Shown here one piece after another: positions 7,899 to 16,323 of a stretch of 64,000 bases of DNA. The position numbers and the translations under genes are program-made. The stretch is from VAXT01 sp963698015. Lineage in GTDB: Bacteria > Actinomycetota > Thermoleophilia > Gaiellales > Gaiellaceae. Every line of letters begins with the position of its first letter. The stretch's first letter is position 1. The stretch lies in assembly GCA_963698015.1 (NCBI GenBank), contig OY969109.1, positions 1,798,001 to 1,862,000 of the forward strand. The letters run 5' to 3'. The notes under the pieces were generated by a model that saw only the letters and a list, made by a program, of their open reading frames with translations, ran no database searches and had not been told where the DNA came from.

Positions 7899-7923
7899 CC
7901 AAACTGACTTAAAGTCAGTTTGG
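7899..7923. other. Perfect inverted repeat spanning the serS stop
   Basis: A 10-bp arm CCAAACTGAC (7899-7908), loop TTAAA, and a perfect complement at 7914-7923. The serS TGA (7917-7915) lies within one arm. There is no T-run on either side, so it is not a standard intrinsic terminator. It may be an RNA processing or pausing site between serS and tRNA-Ser. Confidence 0.75.
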
Positions 7924-9114
7924 TTGGACCTCGGCGGGGGCGCCGTATTGACGAAGCACGTCTGGCACCTCGCCCTGGAAGTTCTCGAGGATCGCGAGCG
8001 CCCAGCGGTCGGTGACGGCGGTGCCGTTCAGCGTGTGCACCTGCTCGGTCGAGCCGTCGCGGCGGTAGCGGATCCCGAGCCGGCGCGCCTGGAAGTCGGT
8101 CGTGTTCGACGCCGACGTGAGCTCGCGGTAGCGCTCCTGGCTCGGGAACCAGGCCTCGATGTCGTAGCGCTTCGCCGCCGCGGAGCTGAGGTCGCCGGCA
8201 GCGATGTTGACGAGCCGATAGGGGAGGCCGAGCTCCTGCACGTTCGCCTCCTCGAGCCCGAGGATGCGCTCGAACTCGTCCCAGGACTGATCCGGGAGCG
8301 TGTAGGCGAAGAGCTCCACCTTGTTGAACTGGTGAACGCGGAACATGCCGCGCGTGTCGCGCCCCGCGGCGCCGGCCTCGCGCCGGAAGTTGGTCGAGAA
8401 CGCCGTGTACCGAAGCGGTAGCTGCTCCGCCTCCAGGATCTCGCCCATGTGCAGCCCGGCCAGCGCAACCTCGGACGTGCCCGTCAGGTAGAGGCCGTCC
8501 TCGCCGATCTCGTAGTACTCGTTCTTCTCCGCCGGGAAGAAGCCGGTGCCGTACATCGCCTCCTCGCGGACGAGCACGGGCGGGAGGACGGCCTTGAAGC
8601 CCGCAGCGGCTGCGCGGTCGAGCGCCCAGCGATAGAGCGCGAGCGAGAGCAGCGCCGTGTCGCCGATCAGGTACCCGAAGCGCGACCCGGAGACTCGCGC
8701 GGCACGTTCCATGTCGAACCGGCCCAGCTCGAGATGCTCGGGCCCCGGAGGAGACGGCTCGCCGACCACTCGCTCGATGTGGCCCTCGGAGTCGTCCTCC
8801 TCGGCGTCCGGGACCGACTCGTGCGGCGGGTTCGGCACCTGCTGCAGCAGCTCGTCGCGCGCCGTCTCCGCGGCCGCGAGCTCGTCCTCGAGCGCGCGCA
8901 GCTGCTCCTTGACCTGTTTCAGCTCCTCGACCTGCTCGGGAGTCGGCTTGCCCTGGATCTTCTGCCGCCCGCGCAGGTCGTCGACCTGCGGGATCAGCTC
9001 GCGCCAGCGAGCGTCGGCCTCCAGCAGCCGGTCGAACGTTTCGCCCGCGCCCTTCCTCGCCACGGCGGCCCGGAAGCGCTCCGGCTCAGCGCGCGCGGCC
9101 CTGAGGTCGATCAC
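7915..9114 (-). CDS. serS: Seryl-tRNA synthetase
   Basis: A class II aminoacyl-tRNA synthetase of 399 aa that charges tRNA-Ser and tRNA-Sec with serine. An N-terminal coiled coil (about residues 30-100) would grip the long variable arm. The catalytic core has the TSEVAL region, motif 2 FRREAGAAGRDTRGMFRVHQF and motif 3 near NGTAVTDRWALAILENFQ. The GTG start at 9114 overlaps the TGA of the cytochrome c gene (GTGA). The cognate tRNA-Ser(UGA) lies immediately downstream, so synthetase and substrate may share a transcript. Confidence 0.95.
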   Translation of the reverse strand: MIDLRAARAEPERFRAAVARKGAGETFDRLLEADARWRELIPQVDDLRGRQKIQGKPTPEQVEELKQVKEQLRALEDELAAAETARDELLQQVPNPPHESVPDAEEDDSEGHIERVVGEPSPPGPEHLELGRFDMERAARVSGSRFGYLIGDTALLSLALYRWALDRAAAAGFKAVLPPVLVREEAMYGTGFFPAEKNEYYEIGEDGLYLTGTSEVALAGLHMGEILEAEQLPLRYTAFSTNFRREAGAAGRDTRGMFRVHQFNKVELFAYTLPDQSWDEFERILGLEEANVQELGLPYRLVNIAAGDLSSAAAKRYDIEAWFPSQERYRELTSASNTTDFQARRLGIRYRRDGSTEQVHTLNGTAVTDRWALAILENFQGEVPDVLRQYGAPAEVQPN

Positions 9115-9494
9115 CCTGCCTGGAGGAAAGCTACGAGATCGTTGATCTGCTGCGAGGTCAGCTGCGATCCGTAGCCCTCGGGCATGATGTTCGGCTGGTA
9201 GCCCGATGCGATCTCGGCGTTCGGATCGGTGATCGACGCCTTGATGAACTCGGCGTCCTTGCCCTTGAGCACCTTGTCGAGGTCGGGCCCGATCGATCCG
9301 GTCGCGCCGGCGGGCGTGAACGTGTGGCAGCCACTACAGCCGCTGTCCGCGAAGACCTTCTTGCCCGCGGCCGGATTCGCCTTGCCGGCCTTGGGCAGCG
9401 TCCCGACGACGGGCCCCGTCGGCTCGACGGTCTTCTCCCCGCCACAGCCGGCGACGAGCAGGACTGCGAGCGCGATCAGAAGTGCCCGGGCCAT
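9111..9494 (-). CDS. Lipoprotein c-type cytochrome
   Basis: A protein of 127 aa with an N-terminal lipoprotein signal (LLVAGCGG, lipidation Cys about residue 17). One class I cytochrome c domain carries the haem-binding motif CSGCH near residue 54 and a distal axial Met in NIMPEGYG near the C-terminus. It would be a membrane-anchored electron carrier outside the cytoplasmic membrane, perhaps feeding a terminal oxidase. Its operon neighbours (a polytopic membrane protein upstream, serS downstream) do not reveal a partner. Confidence 0.88.
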   Translation of the reverse strand: MARALLIALAVLLVAGCGGEKTVEPTGPVVGTLPKAGKANPAAGKKVFADSGCSGCHTFTPAGATGSIGPDLDKVLKGKDAEFIKASITDPNAEIASGYQPNIMPEGYGSQLTSQQINDLVAFLQAG

Positions 9495-9505
9495 GTGCGG
9501 CGAGT

Positions 9506-10939
9506 CTACTGAACCGGCCGGGTCTCTTCCCAGAAGCGCAACGCCGCGCAGGAGAGCGCGCCGTAGGCTACGACGTCGCGCGGCGAATCGTTCACGATCA
9601 GGGACACGGCGAGCGCGACGAGGACCGCGTCGACCGTCGCGAAGCGCGGGCGCCGCAGGGCGACCCAGACGAGCACGAGCAGCGAGAAGGTGATGATCGC
9701 CGTCGCCTGCCAGGTTGCGACGTAGCCGTCCAGCGAGACCCGCCAGCGGTGCGCGAGCTCTCCTGCCAGTGCGCCGGGGCCGTCGCCGATCGTGCGCGTG
9801 ACGTGGCTCGAGCCGCCGACGGCAGCGTCGAGGCCGACGAGGAGGAGCCCGGCGCCGATCGCCGCGGCGCCCGCGAGGGCCAGGTTGCGCCAGGTGAGTG
9901 CCACGCCGCGCAGGCGCAGCCAGAGGAACAGATAGCCCGCCGCGAAGACGAGCACGCCGCCTCCGTCCGCGCCAAGCCCGCTCGCCCCGACGACGACGAG
10001 CACACACAAGGCCACGAGCGGCAGCAGGCCGACGCCCAACAGCGCCGCGCCCAGCAGCCCCGGAACGAGGAGCAGCGTCTCGACCTGGTTCGAGATCCCG
10101 TAGAAACGGACGCCGCCGTCGGGGTGCGGGCCGAGCGCCGCCAGCGAGCTCGTCTCGGTCGAGAACGCCAGCACGCCCGCGTAGACGGCGAAGACCGCCA
10201 GCAGCGCCGCGGCGAAGGCGAGTCGCGAGCGCGTGACCGCGGCGAGACCCGGAGCAGCGACCCCGACGACCACGAGCAGCGCCAGGCCGACCGAGCGCGG
10301 CCGTGCGACGTCGAGCCCGCTGAGCGCGAGCGCGGCCGTGAGCGCGACGGGCCCCGCGAGCAGCGCCGCGCGTCCCCAGAACGCCGACCGCAACCCCACC
10401 GCGAGCAGGGCGAACAGCGCGACGAGGCCGAAGACGACGTACGCGGCGGCGCCGCGCGAGTCATGCGCCTCGGTCAGCCGCACGTCGAGCCGGCGCAGCG
10501 TGCTCTGCGGGTCGGCATCCGGGCGCGACATCAGGGGCGGCTGTTCCCCGCGGTCGAGCGCCTTCACGGCCGGCTCGAGGTCGTAGAGCGAGACGAGCCC
10601 AGGGACCTTCGTGCGGTCGGAGAGGAGGAGCCCGTGGTACGCGCCGCCGACGATCGCGATCCGGTAGCGCCGCACGTTGTGGATGCGCTCGCGGGGCAGC
10701 GTGAGATAGATCGTGATCGGGCACGGACACTGCGCTGTCGGCACCTTGGCGAGCACCCGTGCGGCGTCGGTCCCGCTCACCGTCTTCCCGCGCCCCGCGA
10801 TCAGCAGCCCCTGCGCGCCGTTCGCCGGAGGCGGTCCGACGACGATCCGAACATGGTCCGCCCAGGCCGGCGGAGCCGCCACGAGCGCGGTCACCGCGAG
10901 GCCCGCGGCTAAACTCTGTCTGCTACCCCACCGCTTCAA
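9506..10939 (-). CDS. Polytopic membrane protein with N-terminal extracytoplasmic domain, unknown function
   Basis: About 477 aa. The proposed TTG start at 10939 opens on a signal-like segment (LAAGLAVTALVAAPPAWA). Residues about 25-165 form an extracytoplasmic domain with a CPCP motif (TAQCPCPITIYLTLP) and an AIVGGAYHGLLLSD stretch. About ten transmembrane helices follow to the C-terminus. No family is recognised. The start lies only 15 bp from the divergent htpX start, and the htpX ribosome site overlaps it, so the true start is uncertain. It lies 11 bp upstream of the cytochrome c gene and is probably co-transcribed with it. Confidence 0.65.
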   Translation of the reverse strand: MKRWGSRQSLAAGLAVTALVAAPPAWADHVRIVVGPPPANGAQGLLIAGRGKTVSGTDAARVLAKVPTAQCPCPITIYLTLPRERIHNVRRYRIAIVGGAYHGLLLSDRTKVPGLVSLYDLEPAVKALDRGEQPPLMSRPDADPQSTLRRLDVRLTEAHDSRGAAAYVVFGLVALFALLAVGLRSAFWGRAALLAGPVALTAALALSGLDVARPRSVGLALLVVVGVAAPGLAAVTRSRLAFAAALLAVFAVYAGVLAFSTETSSLAALGPHPDGGVRFYGISNQVETLLLVPGLLGAALLGVGLLPLVALCVLVVVGASGLGADGGGVLVFAAGYLFLWLRLRGVALTWRNLALAGAAAIGAGLLLVGLDAAVGGSSHVTRTIGDGPGALAGELAHRWRVSLDGYVATWQATAIITFSLLVLVWVALRRPRFATVDAVLVALAVSLIVNDSPRDVVAYGALSCAALRFWEETRPVQ

Positions 10940-10954
10940 GGAGCGCGATTCTCG

Positions 10955-11878
10955 ATGAAACGCAAGGCTTACGGGCGCGACTTCGGCCTCTCCAGCCGAA
11001 TGTTCCTGACGATGTTCACCCTCGGACTGCTGTACGTCGTCTTCTTCGTGGTGCTGCTGAACATCCTCAACGTGGGGATCTTCGCCGTCATCCTGATCAT
11101 CGGCGTGCTCGCCTTCGTCCAGTACTACACGTCGGACAAGGTCGCGCTGATGGCCTCCGGTGCGAAGGTCGTCGAGCCCGACGAGGCGCCCGAGCTCCAC
11201 GCGATGGTCGAGCGCCTCGCGGCGATGGCCGACCTGCCGAAGCCGCGTGTCGCGGTGATCCCAACCGAGGTGCCGAACGCGTTCGCGACCGGACGCAACC
11301 AGAAGCGCGCGGTCGTGGCGGTCACGCAGGGCCTCTGGAACCGGCTCGAGCCGCAGGAGATCGAAGGCGTCCTCGCACACGAGCTGACGCACATCGCGAA
11401 CCGGGACGTCGCCGTGATGACGATCGCGAGCTTCTTCTCGATGGTCGCCGGAACGCTTGCGCGCTTCGGCCTGTGGGGCGGGATGTTCAGCGGCGGCGAC
11501 CGCGACCGGAACTCCGGCGCGCCGGTCTGGCTGATCATGTTCGCCGTCTCGATCCTGACCTACGTGATCAGCTGGGTGCTGATCATGATGATCTCGCGCT
11601 ACCGCGAGTACGCGGCGGATCGAGGCTCCGCGCTCATCACGGGAGCTCCAGAGCACCTGATGTCGGCGCTGCAGAAGATCGCGAGCCGCATGACCCAGAT
11701 CCCGCAGCAGGACCTGCGCGAGGTCTCCGGCATGAACGCGTTCTTCATCTTCCCGGCCGGCTGGAAGAAGAACGCCTCGGAGATCTTCCAGACGCACCCG
11801 CCGCTCGAGAAGCGACTCGCCCGCCTCGCCGAGATCTCCCGCGAGATGGGGCTCCCGGTCGACCCGTCGTCGTTCTAG
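10955..11878 (+). CDS. htpX: Membrane zinc metalloprotease HtpX
   Basis: An M48-family protease of 307 aa that degrades misfolded membrane proteins. Two N-terminal membrane helices (about residues 16-57) precede the zinc site HELTH at 142-146, a further hydrophobic pair, and the third zinc ligand Glu in RYREYAADRGS. The ATG is preceded by AAGGAG. It is followed after 4 bp by pspAB, a pairing seen in actinobacterial phage-shock modules. Confidence 0.93.
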   Translation: MKRKAYGRDFGLSSRMFLTMFTLGLLYVVFFVVLLNILNVGIFAVILIIGVLAFVQYYTSDKVALMASGAKVVEPDEAPELHAMVERLAAMADLPKPRVAVIPTEVPNAFATGRNQKRAVVAVTQGLWNRLEPQEIEGVLAHELTHIANRDVAVMTIASFFSMVAGTLARFGLWGGMFSGGDRDRNSGAPVWLIMFAVSILTYVISWVLIMMISRYREYAADRGSALITGAPEHLMSALQKIASRMTQIPQQDLREVSGMNAFFIFPAGWKKNASEIFQTHPPLEKRLARLAEISREMGLPVDPSSF

Positions 11879-11882
11879 GCCT

Positions 11883-12458
11883 TTGGGCCTAACCGACGTC
11901 CTCTTCGGCAGGAAAAAGCTCCCGAAGGCGCAGCAGGAGAAGCTCTTCGCGATCTCGACGGCGCGGATCACGCTCGAGACAGAGCTCGGGCTGAAGCCGA
12001 CCGGGGACGCCGCCGTCGTGTTCAAGCCGCTGTCGGCGGCCGAGTTCGTGCGCGCCGAGAACGAGCTCCAGGAGCTGCTCGACTCGGTTGCGCAGGAGTC
12101 GCACTCGAAGGTGGAGCGGCGCGGCGACGAGTTCGGCTTCGAGTGGCTGATCGTGCGTGACAACGACTTCGAGGAGCTCGTGGCGGGCGTGCACCTCGTC
12201 GCCTCGGAGCTCGCGGCCCACGGATTCGGCGAGCAGCTCCTCGCGGCGGCCTTCAAGTTCAGGGGCGCCGGCGCGGAGCACCCCGTGTACTTCATCTACG
12301 GCTTCAAGCGCGGCGCGTACTGGCCGTTCGTCCCGACCGGTGACGGCAAGGAGCGCGACAACTCCGAGGAGCTCGAGCTGAAGGCGAAGCTCGAGAAGGA
12401 GCTGCCGATCGAGCAGGACCTGACGCGCTGGCTCGCCCTCTTCGACGCGCCGATCTAA
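11883..12458 (+). CDS. pspAB: PspA-associated protein PspAB
   Basis: A protein of 191 aa beginning at a TTG four bases after htpX (MGLTDVLFGRKKLPK). It matches the PspAB family by its N-terminal LFGRxKLPK, the LFAISTARITLETELGLKP segment and a C-terminal WLALFDAP. These cytoplasmic proteins accompany PspA and HtpX in actinobacteria, and their biochemical role is not settled. pspA itself lies 2.3 kb away on the other strand (14730-15464), so the module is split here. Confidence 0.8.
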   Translation: MGLTDVLFGRKKLPKAQQEKLFAISTARITLETELGLKPTGDAAVVFKPLSAAEFVRAENELQELLDSVAQESHSKVERRGDEFGFEWLIVRDNDFEELVAGVHLVASELAAHGFGEQLLAAAFKFRGAGAEHPVYFIYGFKRGAYWPFVPTGDGKERDNSEELELKAKLEKELPIEQDLTRWLALFDAPI

Positions 12459-12461
12459 CCG

Positions 12462-13022
12462 ATGACCCACGGCGTCATCGTCGCGTTGGCGGTGCTCGGC
12501 GTCGTCGGCCAGCTGCTCGTCGCTCTCCTCCTCGTCGTCGGCCTGCTGGCGCTCTTCGGCGTCTCGGGGCCGCTGACGGCTTTGAGGCGGATCACGTGGG
12601 GCTACGAGCTCTGGCTCGCGTTCGTGGTCTCCGGAACGGCCACGGCCGGGAGCCTGTTCTTCTCCGAGGTGGCCCATTTCGTCCCTTGCGAGCTCTGCTG
12701 GTACCAGCGCATCTGCATGTATCCCCTAGCGCTCCTGACGCTCGTGGCCGCGCTCGCGAACGACTACCGGGTCGCCCGCTACCTCCTGCCGCTCCCCGTG
12801 ATCGGCGCCGGCGTCTCCGTCTACCACCTGCTGGTCGAGAACGGCGTCGTGCACGAGAGCCAGGGCTGCCAGATCTCGGCGCCGGGCGGATGTTCGGTCA
12901 AGTGGATCAACGAGTTCGGGTTCGTGACCATCCCCACGCTGGCCCTGACCGGCTTCGCGCTCGTCTTTGCATTTCTCCTGCTGGCAGCCTTCGAGCCCGG
13001 GCTACCCTCTGAAGCGGAATGA
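12462..13022 (+). CDS. DsbB-type disulfide oxidoreductase
   Basis: A membrane protein of 186 aa with about five hydrophobic segments. It has the DsbB quinone-linked Cys pair in CELCWYQR (about residues 72-79) and the second periplasmic pair in the CQISAPGGCSVKW loop (about 135-147). It would reoxidise the DsbA-like protein encoded next by passing electrons to quinone. ATGA overlap with the downstream gene supports a functional pair. The first hydrophobic segment is an extra helix compared with E. coli DsbB. Confidence 0.9.
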   Translation: MTHGVIVALAVLGVVGQLLVALLLVVGLLALFGVSGPLTALRRITWGYELWLAFVVSGTATAGSLFFSEVAHFVPCELCWYQRICMYPLALLTLVAALANDYRVARYLLPLPVIGAGVSVYHLLVENGVVHESQGCQISAPGGCSVKWINEFGFVTIPTLALTGFALVFAFLLLAAFEPGLPSEAE

Positions 13023-13810
13023 CGAGCGGCAAGGCGACGAAGCGCAAGCGCCAGGCGAAGGTCCCGCCTCCGCCGGTACAGGCACCGGGCCAGCGCAGGC
13101 AGGCTTCCCCGAAGGTTCTGATCTTCTCGGCAGTCGGGATCGCAATGGTCGTGGTCGTGATCGTGCTCGGCTCCGTGCTGACCGGCGGCAAGTCGTCGTC
13201 GAGCTCGACGCCGGCCCGCGGGGCGACCCTCCCGGGCGCCGCCGAGGCGCGGAAGCTCTTCGCCGGCATACCGCAGAACGGGAACGTGCTCGGCTCGCCG
13301 AACGCCCCCGTGACGCTCGTCCAGTACATCGACCTCCAGTGCCCGTTCTGCCAGGAGTTCGAGACGCAGGCGATGCCGAAGGTCCTCGCGAAGTACGTCC
13401 GGACCGGCAAGGTCAAGATCGAGGCGCGGCCGATCGCGTCCATCGGGCCCGACTCTGAGCGCGGCCGGGCAGGCGCGCTGGCCGCGGCGCAGCAGAACCG
13501 GATGTTCAACTACATGCAGCTCCTCTACCTGAACCAGGGGACGGAGAACACGGGCTGGCTGAACGACGCGATGGCGACCGCGGCGGCCTCGAGTATTCCC
13601 GGCCTGAACCTCCAGGCCTGGTCGAGCGCGCGCGACTCGTCCGCTGTGACCGATCAGGCGAGTCAGCTCGACACGGAGGCGAAAGCGGACACCGTGACCG
13701 AGACGCCGACTGTTCTCGTCGGCAAGAGCGGTGGCAGGCTGCAGAAGGTCTCCGTCTCGCTGTCGAACATCGACTCGCTCTCGACGGCGATCGAGAACGC
13801 GCTCCGCTAG
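13019..13810 (+). CDS. Membrane-anchored DsbA-family thiol oxidoreductase
   Basis: A protein of 263 aa with a basic Pro-rich cytoplasmic N-terminus and one membrane anchor (about residues 32-55). The thioredoxin fold has active site CPFC in DLQCPFCQEF (about residue 115) and a cis-Pro in ETPTVLV near the C-terminus. It would introduce disulfides into exported proteins, recycled by the DsbB-type protein whose gene it overlaps by 4 bp. It is closely related in layout to the second DsbA at 59691-60386, sharing IGPDSERxxR and NQGxENxGW motifs. Confidence 0.9.
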   Translation: MTSGKATKRKRQAKVPPPPVQAPGQRRQASPKVLIFSAVGIAMVVVVIVLGSVLTGGKSSSSSTPARGATLPGAAEARKLFAGIPQNGNVLGSPNAPVTLVQYIDLQCPFCQEFETQAMPKVLAKYVRTGKVKIEARPIASIGPDSERGRAGALAAAQQNRMFNYMQLLYLNQGTENTGWLNDAMATAAASSIPGLNLQAWSSARDSSAVTDQASQLDTEAKADTVTETPTVLVGKSGGRLQKVSVSLSNIDSLSTAIENALR

Positions 13811-14667
13811 GCCGGAGGCTCGCCGTCCCAGTAGTCGAGGCTCTCGACGCGGGCGACGATGCCGACGCCCCAGAAGCCGATCTTGTTCGAGCGCGGGTAG
13901 TAGCAGATGTCGTTCGGCTCCCTCGTGCCGTACGTGAGGAGCGTGATCGGCCCGCGAAAGGCGTGTGCGACGCCCGTCCCCGGTGGGCGGCCGACGAACG
14001 ATCCGCGCCGGATCGGGAGCTCGTCGTCGCCGAGCAGGCAGGTCCCCTCGCCGTCGAGGACGACGAAGAACTCCTCCTCCGACCCGTGGCAATGGGGCGG
14101 GCAGTTCAGCTTCCCGTCCGCGACCTCCTCGAGCCGCATCCCGGTCTGCACCGAGCCGGCCTCGCGGCTGAGGTAGCGCAGCTCGACCTCGCAGTCGGAC
14201 TCCTTCGCCGCGACGACGGTCGCGTCGTCTGCGTTGACGATGCTCGAGGGCCGCGGAGCAGGCTCGCCGAACTCGAGCGGCTCCGCTCTGGCCTCGACGT
14301 CCCACGGATCGTCCGTCCGCCCCTCGACCCAGGGCCAGCCGATCCGGATCGCCCGCGAGCGCGGGAGCCAGCCGATCTCCGTCGCGTGCCGCGTGCCGAA
14401 GATCAGCACCTCGAGCCCCTCGGGACCGCCGCGCAGCGTGTGCTCCTCGTGATCCGCGAGGTGGACGACGCAGTCCCCCGGCCGCAGCTCGTAGACCTGC
14501 TCGTCCTGCCAGGAGAAGCCCGAGCCGCCGAGCACGAACACGATCTCCTCGGAGGCGCCGTGCGAGTGGGGCGGGGTCGACAGCCGTCCCGGGTCGATCC
14601 GGACGCGGCTGACCCCGATCCCGGTGCAGCCGACCGCGTCGCCGAGCCGCTGCCAGCTCGCCGCCAT
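13807..14667 (-). CDS. Double-cupin domain protein
   Basis: A bicupin of 286 aa. The first barrel has PPHSHGASEEIVFVLGG and HLADHEEHTL (residues about 32-75). The second has CPPHCHGSEEEFFVVLDG (about 190-210) with a GTGVAHAFRG segment. The His and Glu residues of both cupin metal sites are present. The substrate is unknown. The ATG at 14667 is the only conventional start after the pspA stop, 62 bases upstream. The stop overlaps that of dsbA on the other strand (CTAG). Confidence 0.8.
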   Translation of the reverse strand: MAASWQRLGDAVGCTGIGVSRVRIDPGRLSTPPHSHGASEEIVFVLGGSGFSWQDEQVYELRPGDCVVHLADHEEHTLRGGPEGLEVLIFGTRHATEIGWLPRSRAIRIGWPWVEGRTDDPWDVEARAEPLEFGEPAPRPSSIVNADDATVVAAKESDCEVELRYLSREAGSVQTGMRLEEVADGKLNCPPHCHGSEEEFFVVLDGEGTCLLGDDELPIRRGSFVGRPPGTGVAHAFRGPITLLTYGTREPNDICYYPRSNKIGFWGVGIVARVESLDYWDGEPPA

Positions 14668-14729
14668 CTCGCCCTTCTCGGACCGCCGGGGCTCGACCTC
14701 GTCCCAGTGGGAGACGTGCTCGCTACTCG

Positions 14730-15464
14730 TTACTGCGAGATCTCCTTCTGCTCCGAGCCGGAGGTGCCGAGCTCAGCCTTCATCTTCGCCAGCTCGTCGT
14801 CCACCTTCGACTTCGAGGTCAGCTGAGCGAGCTCGCGGTCGAGCTGCGTGTCGCCGCCGGCCGTGTAGTCCTCGAGGGTGCCCGACGCGATCAGCTCGTC
14901 CATCGCCGATGCGCGCGCCTGCATCTCCTCGGTCTTGTCCTGCGCCCGCTGGATGGCAGCGCCGGTGTCGGCCATCTGGTCGCCGATCCCGGTCGAAGCC
15001 TCGCCGATCCGGACAGACGCCTCCGCGGCCGAGTACTGGGCCTTCATCACTTCCTTCTGGCTCCGGAACGACTCGATCTTCGCCGAGAGCGTCTTCTCGT
15101 TCGCCTCGAGCTTCTGCTGTTGCTGGTTCAGCTCGTCGACCTGCCGGTCGAGATCCTGGAGCTGCGCCTGAGCCGCCGTCTTCCGCTCGAGGGCCATCCG
15201 AGCGAGGTCCTCGCGGTTGGCGCCGAGCGCCTCGCGCGCCTGCGACTCGAGCTTCGGCACGCTGGTCTCCAGCTTGCCCGCCTGGAGCTCCAGCCGCTTC
15301 TTCGCCGTGACGACGTCCGCGACGCCGCGCTTGACGTTCTGGAGCAGCTCGAGCTGCTTCTCGTACGAGTAGTCGAGGGTTTCCGCAGGATCCTCGGCCC
15401 GGTTCAACAGACTGTTCCACTTCGTCTTGAACAGCGTCATCGTGCGATCCCATAGACCTGCCAC
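14730..15464 (-). CDS. pspA: Phage shock protein A (PspA/IM30/Vipp1 family)
   Basis: A protein of 244 aa with the N-terminal amphipathic helix (MAGLWDRTMTLFKTKWNSLL), the LDYSYEKQLELLQNVKRGVADV segment and long coiled coils to residue about 190. It would oligomerise on the inner face of the membrane and stabilise it under envelope stress. Preceded by AGGAGG. It probably works with the HtpX and PspAB proteins encoded at 10955-12458. Confidence 0.92.
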   Translation of the reverse strand: MAGLWDRTMTLFKTKWNSLLNRAEDPAETLDYSYEKQLELLQNVKRGVADVVTAKKRLELQAGKLETSVPKLESQAREALGANREDLARMALERKTAAQAQLQDLDRQVDELNQQQQKLEANEKTLSAKIESFRSQKEVMKAQYSAAEASVRIGEASTGIGDQMADTGAAIQRAQDKTEEMQARASAMDELIASGTLEDYTAGGDTQLDRELAQLTSKSKVDDELAKMKAELGTSGSEQKEISQ

Positions 15465-15551
15465 TTCGTCCTCCTACTTGGGTATGCCAGTAGCCTAACG
15501 GCCAGTTGCGTATTCGATTTTCCTCGATTGTGTCGACCGGTCAGTTCCGAC

Positions 15552-15603
15552 GGACACGCGGGCAAAGCCCGCATGTCCTGAAGACGGCACCGCAAGCGGT
15601 GCC
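15552..15603 (+). promoter_or_regulatory. Tandem GC-rich hairpins abutting the MBL start
   Basis: Hairpin 1 (15552-15578) has arms GGACA-C-GCGGGC and GCCCGC-A-TGTCC around loop AAA, with one mismatch. Hairpin 2 (15586-15603) is a perfect 8-bp stem, GGCACCGC with GCGGTGCC around AA. Hairpin 2 ends one base before the TTG/ATG starts of the next gene and would bury any ribosome site. They lie in the divergent region between pspA and the MBL gene, so they may act on RNA or as a palindromic operator. Confidence 0.6.
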
Positions 15604-15606
15604 TTG

Positions 15607-16266
15607 ATGTTGATCGAGCGCAGCATGGATCCGGGCTGGCTCTCGAACGCGTACCTGCTCGCGGACGAGGAGGGTGGGACCGCGGTCTACGTCGATTCGG
15701 GCGCGCCGCTCGAGCCGCTGCTCGAGGCGGCCGAGCGTTGGCGGGTCCAGCCGATGCATGTCCTGCGCACGCACGGCCACCCCGACCACGTCGTGCACGA
15801 GACCGAGCTCGGGCTCACGGTCGTCACCGGACCGCTGGAGGCCGGCGGGCTGAGCATCGAGGCGCTACCGACGCCGGGCCACGCGGAGGACCACCTCGCG
15901 TTCGTCGTCAACGGCGAGCTCTGCTTCGCGGGCGACATCCTCTTCAAGGACGCCGTCGGAGGCGGGAGCGACGTCCCGGCCATCCGCAGGTCGGTGATGG
16001 ACGTGCTCATGAAGCTCACCCCGCAGACGCGCGTGCTGCCGGGCCACACCGACGAGACGACGATCGGTCGCGAATGGGAGCAGAACCCGTTCGTCCGCTA
16101 CTGGCGAGGGGTCGAGCCCGGTGGAGACGAGCCCGGCCAGGTCGCCGGCGATGACGTGACGATCCTCGTCGACTCGCCCGACTACGACGGCAAGGGGAAG
16201 CTCCTGGTGCGGTTCACCGATGGCCGCGAGGCGATCCTCGGCGGCTCCAGGGTCATGCGAACCTAG
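15607..16266 (+). CDS. MBL-fold metallo-hydrolase (glyoxalase II-like)
   Basis: A protein of 219 aa. It has the metal-binding motif THGHPDHV (HxHxDH, about residues 57-63), a His in TPGHAEDHLAF, the bridging Asp in CFAGDILF and a final His in VLPGHTDET. This resembles hydroxyacylglutathione hydrolases and related thioester hydrolases. The C-terminal 40 residues (VTILVDSPDYDGKGKL...) form an extra beta segment. The start is ATG 15607 or the in-frame TTG at 15604, both immediately after a hairpin. The gene directly precedes the glyoxylate-shunt operon. Confidence 0.85.
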   Translation: MLIERSMDPGWLSNAYLLADEEGGTAVYVDSGAPLEPLLEAAERWRVQPMHVLRTHGHPDHVVHETELGLTVVTGPLEAGGLSIEALPTPGHAEDHLAFVVNGELCFAGDILFKDAVGGGSDVPAIRRSVMDVLMKLTPQTRVLPGHTDETTIGREWEQNPFVRYWRGVEPGGDEPGQVAGDDVTILVDSPDYDGKGKLLVRFTDGREAILGGSRVMRT

Positions 16267-16270
16267 ACTC

Positions 16271-16280
16271 TTGGATCCAA
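16271..16280. promoter_or_regulatory. Candidate operator palindrome TTGGATCCAA (site 1)
   Basis: A perfect 10-bp palindrome, 5 bp after the MBL stop and upstream of the small ORF and aceA. It is bracketed by a direct repeat (AACCTAGAC at 16260-16268 and again 20 bases on). The shape TTG-N4-CAA resembles sites of FCD-type GntR regulators, one of which is the last gene of this operon. The assignment is inference. Confidence 0.45.
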
Positions 16281-16323
16281 AACCTAGACGCTCGGCACTC
16301 CACTACTGGAGTAGAAGGAGTGG

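Noticed and set aside
10940..12295. Upstream extension of the 9506-10939 minus-strand frame to 12295 (929 aa)
   Set aside because: It lies antisense to htpX and pspAB, which have clear catalytic motifs, and the extension has a low-complexity Arg/Asp/His composition.
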